From assembly GCA_047975215.1 (NCBI GenBank), contig JBKEDD010000059.1, forward strand, positions 1 to 64,000: a stretch of DNA of 64,000 nt, read 5' to 3'. The translations under genes were made by a program, and so were the position numbers. The stretch is from JAGRMG01 sp047975215 (lineage in GTDB: Bacteria; Pseudomonadota; Alphaproteobacteria; Rhodobacterales; Rhodobacteraceae). Each line of letters opens with the position of its first letter. Position 1 is the stretch's first letter. Below the pieces are notes generated by a model. It was given only the letters and a program-made list of their open reading frames with translations. It did no database searches and was not told where the DNA came from. Below, piece by piece: positions 25,247 through 33,746 of this stretch.

Positions 25247-26329
25247 ATGCAAATCATCAAGGCAGCCGTCTGCCGCGAATTCGGCGCTCCGCTGACGATC
25301 GAAGATATCCGCCTGGCCGATCCCGGCATGGGCCAGGTCGAGGTGACGCTGGATGCCGTCGCGATCTGCCATTCCGACATTTCCTATGCCGACGGCGCCT
25401 GGGGCGGGCATCTGCCCGCGGTCTACGGCCACGAAGCGGCAGGCGTGATCACGAGATGCGGCCCTGGCGCGGGCGGCTTTCAGGAGGGCGATCCCGTCGT
25501 CGTCACGCTGATCCGGTCCTGTGGAACCTGCCCCAACTGCGCATCCGGCCGCCCGACGATATGCGAAACTCCGACCGACGGCACCAAGGGGGCGATCGCG
25601 ACGGCCGATGGCGGGCCGCTGTTGCAGGCGATGGCTTGCGGCGCGTTCGCCGAAAAGGTCGTGGTCGATCACAGCCAGATCGTGAAAATTCCCGAAACCC
25701 TGTCGAAAGAGGCCGCCTGCCTGCTGTCCTGCGGCGTCATCACCGGGATCGGCGCGGCGGTCAACGCAGCAGGGCTTCGGGCCGGGCAGGACGTGGTGGT
25801 GATCGGTGCCGGCGGCGTCGGGCTGAACGCCATACAGGGCGCCCGCATCGCCGGCGCGCGGCGCATCGTGGCCGTGGACATGACCGAGGAGAAACTTGCC
25901 ATCGCCCGCGAATTCGGCGCCACCGACGGCGTTCTGGCGACCGGCCCCAAACCCTGGCGCACGGCCCTCAAGACACTGGGCCGGGGCGCGGATGCCGTGC
26001 TGGTCACGGTCGGCGCGATCCCGGCCTACGACCAGGCGCCGCGCTATCTGGGATGGGGCGGCAAGGTCGTGATGATCGGCATGCCCCATGCCGATGGCAT
26101 GGCGCAATACAACCCGATGGGCATGTCCTATCAGGGCCAGGCGCTGATCGGGTCGAAGATGGGCGACGTGGTGATCCAGCGCGACATCCCCTGGATGATC
26201 GACCTTTACCGGCAGGGGCGGCTGAAACTCGACGAACTGATCTCGGGGCGCTGGCGGCTGGACCAGATCAACGAAGCCATCGCCGACACCCGGACAGGGG
26301 CGGCCAGGCGCAATGTCATCGTGTTCTGA
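25247..26329 (+). CDS. Zinc-dependent alcohol dehydrogenase
   Basis: 360 residues, medium-chain dehydrogenase/reductase. Catalytic zinc ligands in AICHSDIS and GHEAAGVI; the structural zinc cluster CGTCPNC-x8-C is complete; NAD-binding VVIGAGGVGLNAIQGA is in the C-terminal half. GGGGAAG precedes ATG at 25247. Belongs to the class III-like group of alcohol/formaldehyde-type dehydrogenases; substrate not determinable. About 80 bp after the MFS gene. Confidence 0.9.
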   Translation: MQIIKAAVCREFGAPLTIEDIRLADPGMGQVEVTLDAVAICHSDISYADGAWGGHLPAVYGHEAAGVITRCGPGAGGFQEGDPVVVTLIRSCGTCPNCASGRPTICETPTDGTKGAIATADGGPLLQAMACGAFAEKVVVDHSQIVKIPETLSKEAACLLSCGVITGIGAAVNAAGLRAGQDVVVIGAGGVGLNAIQGARIAGARRIVAVDMTEEKLAIAREFGATDGVLATGPKPWRTALKTLGRGADAVLVTVGAIPAYDQAPRYLGWGGKVVMIGMPHADGMAQYNPMGMSYQGQALIGSKMGDVVIQRDIPWMIDLYRQGRLKLDELISGRWRLDQINEAIADTRTGAARRNVIVF

Positions 26330-26828
26330 ACATGGTGTTCCGACCGCAAGGGGCGGCATGACCCGGGTTTCGGCAACCGTCGAAGACGCGGGAACGGTCC
26401 TGCGGCATGCCGAACCGGGCCGAACCGATACGCGGTCTCAAACCGTCTTTCATCCGGGTTCGGCATCTATTCCTCCGATACCACGCAAGACCGCCACCCC
26501 GGGGGCGCCGGGGCACGCGTGTTGGCGCCGTTCCTTCCGCCGCACGTCCTTGGTTGCGTGCGCCACCAGGTCGCCGCCAATTGCTATCTCTGCGCCACGC
26601 GGCCCGGGGTATGTCAGGCGCCTGCCGGCGGCGTCCTTGCATTCGCTTTCGATGCAGGGCGGACCGAGGAGCGACGCGAAAATCGCCAGGTTCGAGAAGC
26701 GCCCGCATCTCGAACCCATGGTACAGGTCCGCCATTGCGACGAAACCGGCCATGCAGATGCCGGATTTCGCCCATATCACGCCGATAATGCAGCGGATCG
26801 CGGATGCGTATTGCGGAAAGGAGCCGTC
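26330..26828. other. Gene-free interval
   Basis: About 500 bp between the alcohol dehydrogenase and the ureidoglycolate-lyase-like gene. Short open frames exist on both strands, but none has a ribosome site together with protein-like composition or a recognisable motif. It may hold the promoter of the downstream pair, whose first gene has AAAGGAG at its start. No clear hairpin or tRNA seen. Confidence 0.4.
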
Positions 26829-27497
26829 ATGAATGCCCCCGAATACATCTTCGAGGCCGCCAGCAAACCCTCGCTGCCTTGGCACGAAGTGCCGCTGATC
26901 CGGGCCACGGAGGCGTCGGTCAAGGGATATGGCTGCCTGGTCGACGATCCCGAAGGCTTCGAGATCGAGATCACCCGCTGGCCGCAACAGGGCTGGCGCG
27001 CCATCGACGCGGGCACCGGCGACGAGGGCGGCTTTGTCGAAGGCACCTTCACCGGCAACTGGCAGGGAGATGTGCTCTACGGCGAGAACGCGGCGGTGCA
27101 GGGCCATTACGTGCTGGGCTGGTCCACCGATCCGCAATCCGCCCGCACCGACCGGCAAAGCGCGCCGCGCGACCAGGTGCTGCTGTGGCACATGAACTAC
27201 CATCCCGATGGCGGGCAACTGTTCTTTCCGCTGGACCGGCAGCCCTTCATCGTCCCGGTGGCCCTGCCCGGCGACAACCTGAGCCCCGAGAAGGTGGTGG
27301 CCTTCTGGTGCGACGGTTCCCGCGGGCTCTACATCCATGCCGGCATCTGGCACGAGGGCATCTTTCCGGTCGGCGACCGCCAGCAGTTCCTCGACCGCCA
27401 GGGCGCCGTTCACGCAAGGGTCAGCGCCGATATCGGCCGCGAGTTCGGCGTCTACCTGGCCTGCCCCCTGCGCGAGGACCGGATAAGGAACCTCTGA
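26829..27497 (+). CDS. Ureidoglycolate lyase-family (AllA-like) cupin
   Basis: 222 residues, longer than classical AllA (about 165). The cupin core is visible: LWHMNYHPDGGQLFFPLDRQPF, IVPVALPGDN and RGLYIHAGIWHEGIFP, which match the AllA H-x-x-H and terminal R/G-x-W-H pattern. AllA splits ureidoglycolate to glyoxylate and urea, but many homologues act in other carbon pathways. It sits 35 bp upstream of an enolase-superfamily dehydratase gene and probably works with it on a sugar-acid or glyoxylate-type intermediate. No purine genes are near. Confidence 0.78.
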   Translation: MNAPEYIFEAASKPSLPWHEVPLIRATEASVKGYGCLVDDPEGFEIEITRWPQQGWRAIDAGTGDEGGFVEGTFTGNWQGDVLYGENAAVQGHYVLGWSTDPQSARTDRQSAPRDQVLLWHMNYHPDGGQLFFPLDRQPFIVPVALPGDNLSPEKVVAFWCDGSRGLYIHAGIWHEGIFPVGDRQQFLDRQGAVHARVSADIGREFGVYLACPLREDRIRNL

Positions 27498-27532
27498 AAC
27501 GCACCGGACCGGGACAAGCGGGAGCGCGCGAC

Positions 27533-28765
27533 ATGAAACTGCAAGACCTCGACATCATCGTCACCGCACCCCCTGCCCCGGGTTGGGGCGGGCGCTACTG
27601 GATACTGGTGAAAGTCACGACCGACACCGGTATCACCGGCTGGGGCGAATGCTATGCCGCCTCGGTCGGGCCGGAGGCGATGACGCACGTCATCAGGGAC
27701 GTGTTCGAACGCCACATGCTGAACGAAAACCCCGAGGACATCGAAAAGCTGTTCCGCCGCGCCTATTCCAGCGGTTTCACCCAGCGCCCCGACCCGAGCG
27801 TGATGGGGGCGTTCTCGGGGCTGGAAATCGCCTGCTGGGATATCCTCGGCAAGGATCGCGACCGCCCCGTGCACGCGCTGATCGGCGGGCGCATGAACGA
27901 ACGCCTGCGCGCCTATACCTATCTCTACCCCCTGCCCGGTCACGGCATGGCCGATTTCTGGACCTCACCCGACATGGCTGCTCAGGCAGCGGCCGATTGC
28001 GTGGCGCGCGGCTTCACAGCCGTCAAGTTCGACCCCGCCGGCCCCTACACGATGCGCGGCGGGCACATGCCGGCGATGACGGACATCACGCTTTCGGTCG
28101 CCTTCTGCCGCGCCATCCGCGAGGCGGTGGGCGATCAGGCCGACCTGCTGTTCGGCACGCACGGGCAGTTTTCCACCGCCGGCGCCATCCGGCTGGGCCA
28201 GGCGCTCGAACCGTTCTCGCCGCTGTGGTTCGAAGAGCCGGTCCCGCCCGACAACATCGCCGAAATGGCAAGGGTGGCACGCGCGGTACGCATCCCCGTC
28301 GCCACCGGCGAACGCCTGACCACCAAGGCCGAATTCGCCGCGCTGCTGCGCGCCGGCGCCGCCAGTGTCGTGCAACCCGCGCTGGGGCGCGCCGGGGGCA
28401 TATGGGAGGCCCGCAAGATCGCGGTTCTCGCCGAAGTCCACAACGCCCAGATGGCGCCGCACCTGTATGCCGGACCTGTGGAATGGGCGGCCAATATCCA
28501 GCTTGCCGCCGCGATCCCGAACATCCTGATGCTGGAAACCATCGAAACGCCGTTTCACGACGCGCTGATCAAGGGCGCGATCCGCGTCGATGACGGGTTC
28601 ATCGCCCCACCCGAAGCGCCCGGCCTGGGTATCGAGGTGGACGAAGCCCTGGCCCGCGCGCATCCCTATTCCGGCAGCGGGCTGCACCTGGAAATGCGCG
28701 ACGCACCCTGCGACTACAGGGGCGCGAACGCCTTTCAGGGCGGCGCCCCGGCCACGGAGGAGTGA
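27533..28765 (+). CDS. Enolase-superfamily (mandelate racemase/sugar-acid dehydratase-like) protein
   Basis: 410 residues. N-terminal capping domain (WILVKVTTDTGITGWGECY) and C-terminal modified TIM barrel with the superfamily positions: K in FTAVKFDPAGPY, metal ligand E in LWFEEPVPPDN, TGERL, QPALGRAGGI and the late base His in NAQMAPHLYAGP. Most like galactonate/gluconate-type dehydratases of the mandelate racemase group. Co-oriented with the AllA-like cupin. Substrate not known. Confidence 0.86.
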   Translation: MKLQDLDIIVTAPPAPGWGGRYWILVKVTTDTGITGWGECYAASVGPEAMTHVIRDVFERHMLNENPEDIEKLFRRAYSSGFTQRPDPSVMGAFSGLEIACWDILGKDRDRPVHALIGGRMNERLRAYTYLYPLPGHGMADFWTSPDMAAQAAADCVARGFTAVKFDPAGPYTMRGGHMPAMTDITLSVAFCRAIREAVGDQADLLFGTHGQFSTAGAIRLGQALEPFSPLWFEEPVPPDNIAEMARVARAVRIPVATGERLTTKAEFAALLRAGAASVVQPALGRAGGIWEARKIAVLAEVHNAQMAPHLYAGPVEWAANIQLAAAIPNILMLETIETPFHDALIKGAIRVDDGFIAPPEAPGLGIEVDEALARAHPYSGSGLHLEMRDAPCDYRGANAFQGGAPATEE

Positions 28766-28766
28766 C

Positions 28767-28796
28767 TTCACATTCCTCGATCCGTCATGATAGTAT
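28767..28796 (+). promoter_or_regulatory. Candidate promoter of the ArsR/SqrR-like regulator
   Basis: TTCACA (28767-28772) and TAGTAT (28791-28796) with 18-bp spacing, followed by TGAATATTTCA, a near-palindrome just before the start region that could be an autoregulatory operator. Confidence 0.4.
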
Positions 28797-28829
28797 AGTG
28801 CGGATTGAATATTTCAGGATGCACGACCC

Positions 28830-29174
28830 GTGATAACGCAGACCGCGCCGAATATGCCGGCGAATGCCACCGACGAAATGGCGACGAACGCCACCGACGC
28901 GGCGGCCTATCTCAAGACGCTTGCGCATGAGGGGCGGCTGATGATCCTTTGCCACCTGGGCGCGGGCGAGAAATCGGTCGGCGAGCTTGAGGACCTGCTC
29001 GGCATCCGCCAGGCCGCGGTCAGCCAGATGCTGGCCCGTCTGCGCGAGGAAGGGCTGGTCGCGACCCGGCGCGACGGCAAGACGATCTATTACTCGCTGT
29101 CCGACGACAAGACCGAGAAGGTGATCGGCCTGCTGTATTCGCTGTTCTGCGGGGCGGGCGGGGCGGGGGCGTAA
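28830..29174 (+). CDS. ArsR-family thiol-switch repressor, SqrR/BigR-like
   Basis: 114 residues from GTG at 28830. Winged helix-turn-helix: LAHEGRLMILCHL, VGELEDLLGIRQAAVSQMLARLREEGLVATRRDGKTIYYSL. With this start, the two cysteines fall at residues 41 (ILCHL) and 107 (LFCG), the same positions as the pair that forms the tetrasulfide link in Rhodobacter SqrR. There is no metal-binding ELCVCDL motif. It is therefore a candidate persulfide or redox sensor. The usual sulfide-oxidation targets are not in the window; its neighbour is a convergent ABC-like gene. Confidence 0.83.
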   Translation: MITQTAPNMPANATDEMATNATDAAAYLKTLAHEGRLMILCHLGAGEKSVGELEDLLGIRQAAVSQMLARLREEGLVATRRDGKTIYYSLSDDKTEKVIGLLYSLFCGAGGAGA

Positions 29175-29228
29175 GGCCGTAGCGCCGGGCGGGCCGGTTC
29201 CCTGTCCTGTGCCCCGGCCTGTGCTGTC

Positions 29229-32171
29229 TCACTTCGACACATACCCCGCCACCACCTGCAACAGCTTGAAGGCCGTCGCGGCGTCGTTCTCGACCACGGC
29301 CATGAATTCCTCTTCACCGATGCGCAGGCAGGTCAGGCCGGTTTCCGCGATCATGCTCAGTGCGCGGGGTTCCTTGCGGATCAGCCCCAGTTCGCCGACC
29401 AGCGTGCCGGGGCCGACCTGGGCGACAAGCTGGTCCGCCCCGCCCGTCTGCGGCAGGTAGAGGCCCGCCTCGCCCTCGATCACCACATATGCGCCGTCGG
29501 TCGGCTTGTCGCCTTTCAGGAAGACGACATCGCCCGCCCCGGCCTCGTACCAGCGCGCCCCGAAGGCCAGCAGGCGCAGTTGCTTGCGGTCCAGCCCGGA
29601 AAACAGCGGCGTCTGTTCGAGCGCCCGCAGCTTGCGGGCCAGATCGGCGCTGGCGGCGCTGTCCTCTTCGGTCTCGCCCGGCATGTCCCCGCTCACGATC
29701 CGGCCCTGCTGAACCTCCAGGACGAGGTCGAACACCCGTTCGTTCTCGAACCCCGTTTCAAGATAGATCAGCGTGGTATCGGGCAGCAAGTCGCGCAGGC
29801 TGCGGAACACGGAAATCTTGGTGTCCATGTCGAAGCTGGCCAGCGCCCGGTCGAGAATCAGGATATCGGGCCGCTTGATGGCCGCGCGGCAGAACGACAA
29901 CGGTTCGCCAAAGGCCGCCGGCAGGTTCTGACCGCCCAGCGCGATCGGCAGATCGTAGATCAGTTCGACCACCAGATCCTGGGCGCCGTTCTCGATTAGC
30001 ACATCGGCCAGCAGCCGCCGGATTTCATCGGCCTTGCCGCCTGCCCCGTCCGACAGCTTGCCGAACAGGGCGTTCTCCATCACCGTCAGCCCGGGTGCGA
30101 AGGCTTCCATGTCCAGCGGCGCGAACAGCCCGTTCAGACTTTGCAGCAACTCGTCCGAATGGCTGGCGCGCAGGTCCAGCACACGCGAACGGATCGCGTC
30201 GGGAAATGCCTGGCCGATCTGATCGGCCGAGATGCGGAACGGCACGGTCAGCAGATAGGCCATGTCCTCGCCGCTCAGCGATGCGGCGCCGCCATCGCGG
30301 GTCTTGTCCACCAGGTTCACAACGGTTTCAAAGGTCGCCGCATCCACCCCGAGACGGCGGAACAGCGGATGGTCGGTGCCGTCCAGCCCGAAGATCTGGC
30401 GCAGCATGTCGATCACGTCGCGCGTGACCCGCACCAGCGCCTCGTCAAGGCCCAGATCGTGAAGCTGTTTCAGGAATTCGCACTGCCGGGCCAGCACCTC
30501 CTGGGTGATCGGCTGGCGCGGCGTGGCGAACAGCAGGTTCTCGGCCACGGGCAGCGCCGGGTTGTAGCGATCGGGCGCGAAGAAATGCACATGCTCGTGC
30601 AAACCGGCCGCGCGAACCGCGTTCTGTACCGTCTGGCGCAATTCGACCAGGCGTTTCGCGGTTTGTGGATGATCGGCCTCGTCGAAACGTTGATCCAGCC
30701 CGCGCCGGAACAGCGCGGTGCCCGACCCCAGGCCGCCGACAAGTTTCAGCCACCAACGGCGCAGCTCGTCCTCGTCCGCGGCCCCGGCAATCGACGGGTC
30801 GAGCCATCGGGCTTGATAGGGGTCAGGGCTGTTACCGGCGCGCAGCGCCTCTGCATGGGCCGCGCCGGCCCCTTCCCCGTCTTGCGGACGAAAGCGGATC
30901 GGCATCATCACGTTGTCGCCGAACGTACCCTGAAACAGCACCGGCCGCGACGAGGCATGCCCGATCCGCGCCGCGATCACCCGCTGGTGCAGCACCGACA
31001 GGTCATGCCCCGACATCAGGACCTTGCCGCCGGTCGGCACCACCTCGCGGGTCAGAAGCTGGGCGATGGCGCGCCGGTCTTCTTCCCCGGCAACCGCGAT
31101 ACCTATCGCGGCCCCGCCCGGCAGGGTCGCATTCATGTCGTCCAGCACGAGGTTCCCGTCACCGTCACGCACCGAAACGCCGTCCAGAACGATATCGCCG
31201 CGCAGATGAGGGCAATCCTCGGGTTCGCCGTCAAACAGCGCGTCGTCCACCATGCCCGGCGGCGCGAACCGGTCCACGATCACATCCCAGCGCACCGCCA
31301 TGTCCTGGGTCTGATTGTAATAGGCAAGAAGTTCCTTCCACGGGCTCGACAGATCCTTGTAGGCCGCGAGCGCCGCCACCAGCGCGCCCAGCGATACCGC
31401 CCCCTGCAACACCAGATAGCCGCCGATGGAGTAGAAGAAGAACGGCGTAAGTTGCCCGATGAAGTTGTTGAGAAACTTCATGAAGAACTTCTTCTGGTAG
31501 ATGACGAAGCGGATATCGAACAGCCGCCCCAGCTGATCGGTGATCAGCGCCATGCGGTAGCGCCAGCCGCCATTGGTGCGCAATGCGCCCGCGCCCGCCG
31601 CGCTTTCTCCGATGGCGGCGGCCAGAACGCGCACCTCCTGGATGCGGGTCTTGTTAAGCTGGTTGATCTGGCGTTGCAGTTTCGGGATCAGCCAGGCCTG
31701 CAACGGGATCAGCGCCACCGCCGCCAGCCCGAACCAGAAGCTTTGCAGGAACAGAAAAAACAGGATCGTCGCCATCTGACCGGCCTGCAGGACAGGCTGG
31801 CTGATGGCATCGCCCATCAACCCGCCCATCGGTTCGCTTTCGGCGGTGATCATCGACACCAGTTCGCCCTGGCTGACGCGTTCGAAATAGGGCTGCGGAA
31901 AGCGCAGGATGCGCGCGATCAACTGGTATCGGAACCGGCGCAGCATCCGTTCGGAGAGCACCCCCTTCATGGTGTTGATCCGCATCTTCAACAATCCGTG
32001 CGCCAGCACGGCAAGCAGAAACGCCAGGCAGAGAAGGCCGAGAAACGTCACCTGATCGAAGCTGTATCCAAGAACCTCGACGGTCCGGGTTTGCGCGCCG
32101 ATGGCGTCGTTGATGATCCGTTTGGGAAGCTCCAGCGTCAGGTAAAGCAGCGGGAACAGCATCAGCGTCAC
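29229..32171 (-). CDS. ABC-transporter-like protein with degenerate ATPase and C-terminal cyclic-nucleotide-binding domain
   Basis: 980 residues from GTG at 32171. About residues 1-290 form an ABC type-1 transmembrane region (MKGVLSERMLRRFRYQLIARIL, PYFERVSQGELVSMI). A nucleotide-binding-like region begins near 324, but where Walker A should be it reads GIAVAGEEDRRAIAQLL, with no GKS/T. About 350 residues of unusual sequence follow. A late Walker-B-like ILILDRALASFD near 770 has Arg in place of the catalytic Glu, and the ABC signature is lost. A cyclic-nucleotide-binding fold lies at about 855-970 (GDVVFLKGDKPTDGAYVV, LVGELGLIRKEPRAL). The natural N-terminus seems longer: in-frame IERSLFRFIWTHSKRDQ precedes it with ATA where ATG would be expected. 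Function unknown; probably not an active ATPase. Confidence 0.8.
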   Translation of the reverse strand: MTLMLFPLLYLTLELPKRIINDAIGAQTRTVEVLGYSFDQVTFLGLLCLAFLLAVLAHGLLKMRINTMKGVLSERMLRRFRYQLIARILRFPQPYFERVSQGELVSMITAESEPMGGLMGDAISQPVLQAGQMATILFFLFLQSFWFGLAAVALIPLQAWLIPKLQRQINQLNKTRIQEVRVLAAAIGESAAGAGALRTNGGWRYRMALITDQLGRLFDIRFVIYQKKFFMKFLNNFIGQLTPFFFYSIGGYLVLQGAVSLGALVAALAAYKDLSSPWKELLAYYNQTQDMAVRWDVIVDRFAPPGMVDDALFDGEPEDCPHLRGDIVLDGVSVRDGDGNLVLDDMNATLPGGAAIGIAVAGEEDRRAIAQLLTREVVPTGGKVLMSGHDLSVLHQRVIAARIGHASSRPVLFQGTFGDNVMMPIRFRPQDGEGAGAAHAEALRAGNSPDPYQARWLDPSIAGAADEDELRRWWLKLVGGLGSGTALFRRGLDQRFDEADHPQTAKRLVELRQTVQNAVRAAGLHEHVHFFAPDRYNPALPVAENLLFATPRQPITQEVLARQCEFLKQLHDLGLDEALVRVTRDVIDMLRQIFGLDGTDHPLFRRLGVDAATFETVVNLVDKTRDGGAASLSGEDMAYLLTVPFRISADQIGQAFPDAIRSRVLDLRASHSDELLQSLNGLFAPLDMEAFAPGLTVMENALFGKLSDGAGGKADEIRRLLADVLIENGAQDLVVELIYDLPIALGGQNLPAAFGEPLSFCRAAIKRPDILILDRALASFDMDTKISVFRSLRDLLPDTTLIYLETGFENERVFDLVLEVQQGRIVSGDMPGETEEDSAASADLARKLRALEQTPLFSGLDRKQLRLLAFGARWYEAGAGDVVFLKGDKPTDGAYVVIEGEAGLYLPQTGGADQLVAQVGPGTLVGELGLIRKEPRALSMIAETGLTCLRIGEEEFMAVVENDAATAFKLLQVVAGYVSK

Positions 32172-32426
32172 CGCCAGCAGGATCAGCTGGTCGCGTTTCG
32201 AATGGGTCCAGATAAAGCGAAACAGCGAGCGTTCTATGTCAGCGATCCGTTCTGGTCATGATGGCCGGCGGCGCGCGGCTGGCCTACCCGAAGGGTAACA
32301 AGGCCGGGACCGGAGGTGCAATCGGTTTGATCGCGCTCGTATGTGGCACCGGCCGGGCGCATCGCCGGCGCCGCGACGTTCACCGCGTCGGCGCCCCCCA
32401 TGCGCGACGGGAAACGCGTGCCCGGC

Positions 32427-33746
32427 TCAGCCCCTTCCCTTCCAGGGCACCAGAAGGCGTTCGGCCCAGCGCATCAGCATGTCGATGCCAAACCCGATGA
32501 TGCCGATCAGGACGATGCCCATGATGACGATATCGGTGTTCTGGAACTTGGACGCCACCATGATCATCATACCGACCCCCTTCTCGGCGGCCACCAGTTC
32601 GGCGGCGACCACGGTGCCCCAGCAGACCCCCATCGCCACGCGCGCCCCGGTGAATATCTCGGGCAGCGAGTTCGGCACGATGACGAAGCGCATGATCTGG
32701 GCCTTGCTGGCGCCCAGCGAATAGGCCGCGTGAACCTTGGAAATACGCACACCCGACACGCCCGAGCGGGCCGCGATTGCCATGATCCAGAGCGCCGCCA
32801 GAAACAGCAGCACGATCTTGCCGGTCTCTCCGATTCCGGCCCAGATGATGACCAGCGGGATCAGCGCCAGCGGCGGCACCGGGCGCATGAACTCGACGAT
32901 CGGGTCGAACCAGCCGCGGAACCAGTTCGAAAGGCCCATCGCATAGCCCAGCGGAATGCCCACCAGCGCCCCGAAGAAGAAACCCACGATGACGCGCATC
33001 AGCGAATATCCGACATGTTCCGCCAGCGTCGAACCGCGATAGCCCTGCTTGGCGATCTCGACGAACCGGCGCGCCACGTCCTCGGGCGGGGGCAGCCAGA
33101 TCGGTTCCATCTGCCAACCCTCGTAGGGGGTGACGATGATCGCGCCCTTGTCGCTCAGGGTCACGGTGGCGTCAGGCACGTCGATCACCGGCTTGACCTG
33201 CGCCGGGCCATCGTCTTGGCCGCGCCTGCCGGGGTCGAAATCGACCTTCCGGCCGTCGATCTCGACGATCCGCGCGCCATCCTTGCGGCTGAACTCGTCG
33301 TTCTTGTCCCATACCAGCTGACCGCTGCGGTATTCGCGGATCATCAGGATATCGTTCTTCGCGGCGCCCTCGCCCGGCTCGACCTCGGGCGGTTCGGCCC
33401 CGCCATCGACCGGCTCGACCCGCCAGAACACCGTCGCCCGGTCGCGCGCGCCATCCGCGCTTTCGGCCACATAATCGAACTTGCCATCGCCCAGATAGGG
33501 GCCGGGGGCATGCAGAAACGACGGCACCAGCGACGAGCCGGTGAACATGCCCCACAACAGGAACAGCGTCAGCACCGAAATGACGCTGGCGGCGCGATCG
33601 GACACCACCGCGCTTTCATCGCCAAAGGTCACTGTCTTGAGCGCGGTGAAATCGGTCCGCGCCACGCGGCGGATGATACGGCTGACGACAAGATAGGAGG
33701 CGACGAAGATCCCAATATAGAGGATGAACGGCACCACGCTTGTCAT
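32427..33746 (-). CDS. tauC: Taurine/sulfonate ABC transporter permease with N-terminal extension
   Basis: 439 residues against about 270 for ordinary TauC/SsuC. The C-terminal 250 residues are a standard NitT/TauT permease: ARRFVEIAKQGYRGSTLAEHVGYSLMRV, the EAA-loop region AYSLGASKAQIMRFVIVPNSLPEIFTGARVA and several membrane helices. The N-terminal about 185 residues contain two membrane spans (near 3-20 and 52-70) and a polar, probably periplasmic section with charged D/E/K-rich sequence. Its ATG overlaps the tauB stop (ATGA). Substrate assignment to taurine rests on the divergent tpa gene and TauR-like boxes. Confidence 0.87.
   Translation of the reverse strand: MTSVVPFILYIGIFVASYLVVSRIIRRVARTDFTALKTVTFGDESAVVSDRAASVISVLTLFLLWGMFTGSSLVPSFLHAPGPYLGDGKFDYVAESADGARDRATVFWRVEPVDGGAEPPEVEPGEGAAKNDILMIREYRSGQLVWDKNDEFSRKDGARIVEIDGRKVDFDPGRRGQDDGPAQVKPVIDVPDATVTLSDKGAIIVTPYEGWQMEPIWLPPPEDVARRFVEIAKQGYRGSTLAEHVGYSLMRVIVGFFFGALVGIPLGYAMGLSNWFRGWFDPIVEFMRPVPPLALIPLVIIWAGIGETGKIVLLFLAALWIMAIAARSGVSGVRISKVHAAYSLGASKAQIMRFVIVPNSLPEIFTGARVAMGVCWGTVVAAELVAAEKGVGMMIMVASKFQNTDIVIMGIVLIGIIGFGIDMLMRWAERLLVPWKGRG

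Noticed and set aside
26450..26719. 89-codon minus-strand frame in the 26.3-26.8 kb gap
   Set aside because: No ribosome site, no recognisable motif, and composition like the surrounding shadow frames.
29229..32171. Type I secretion ABC exporter for the RTX proteins
   Set aside because: It has a degenerate ATPase, no C39-like or HlyB-type N-terminus, no HlyD partner, and lies 20 kb away.
30141..32261. 706-codon open frame on the plus strand
   Set aside because: Opposite the ABC-like gene, His/Arg/Gln-rich, no motif.
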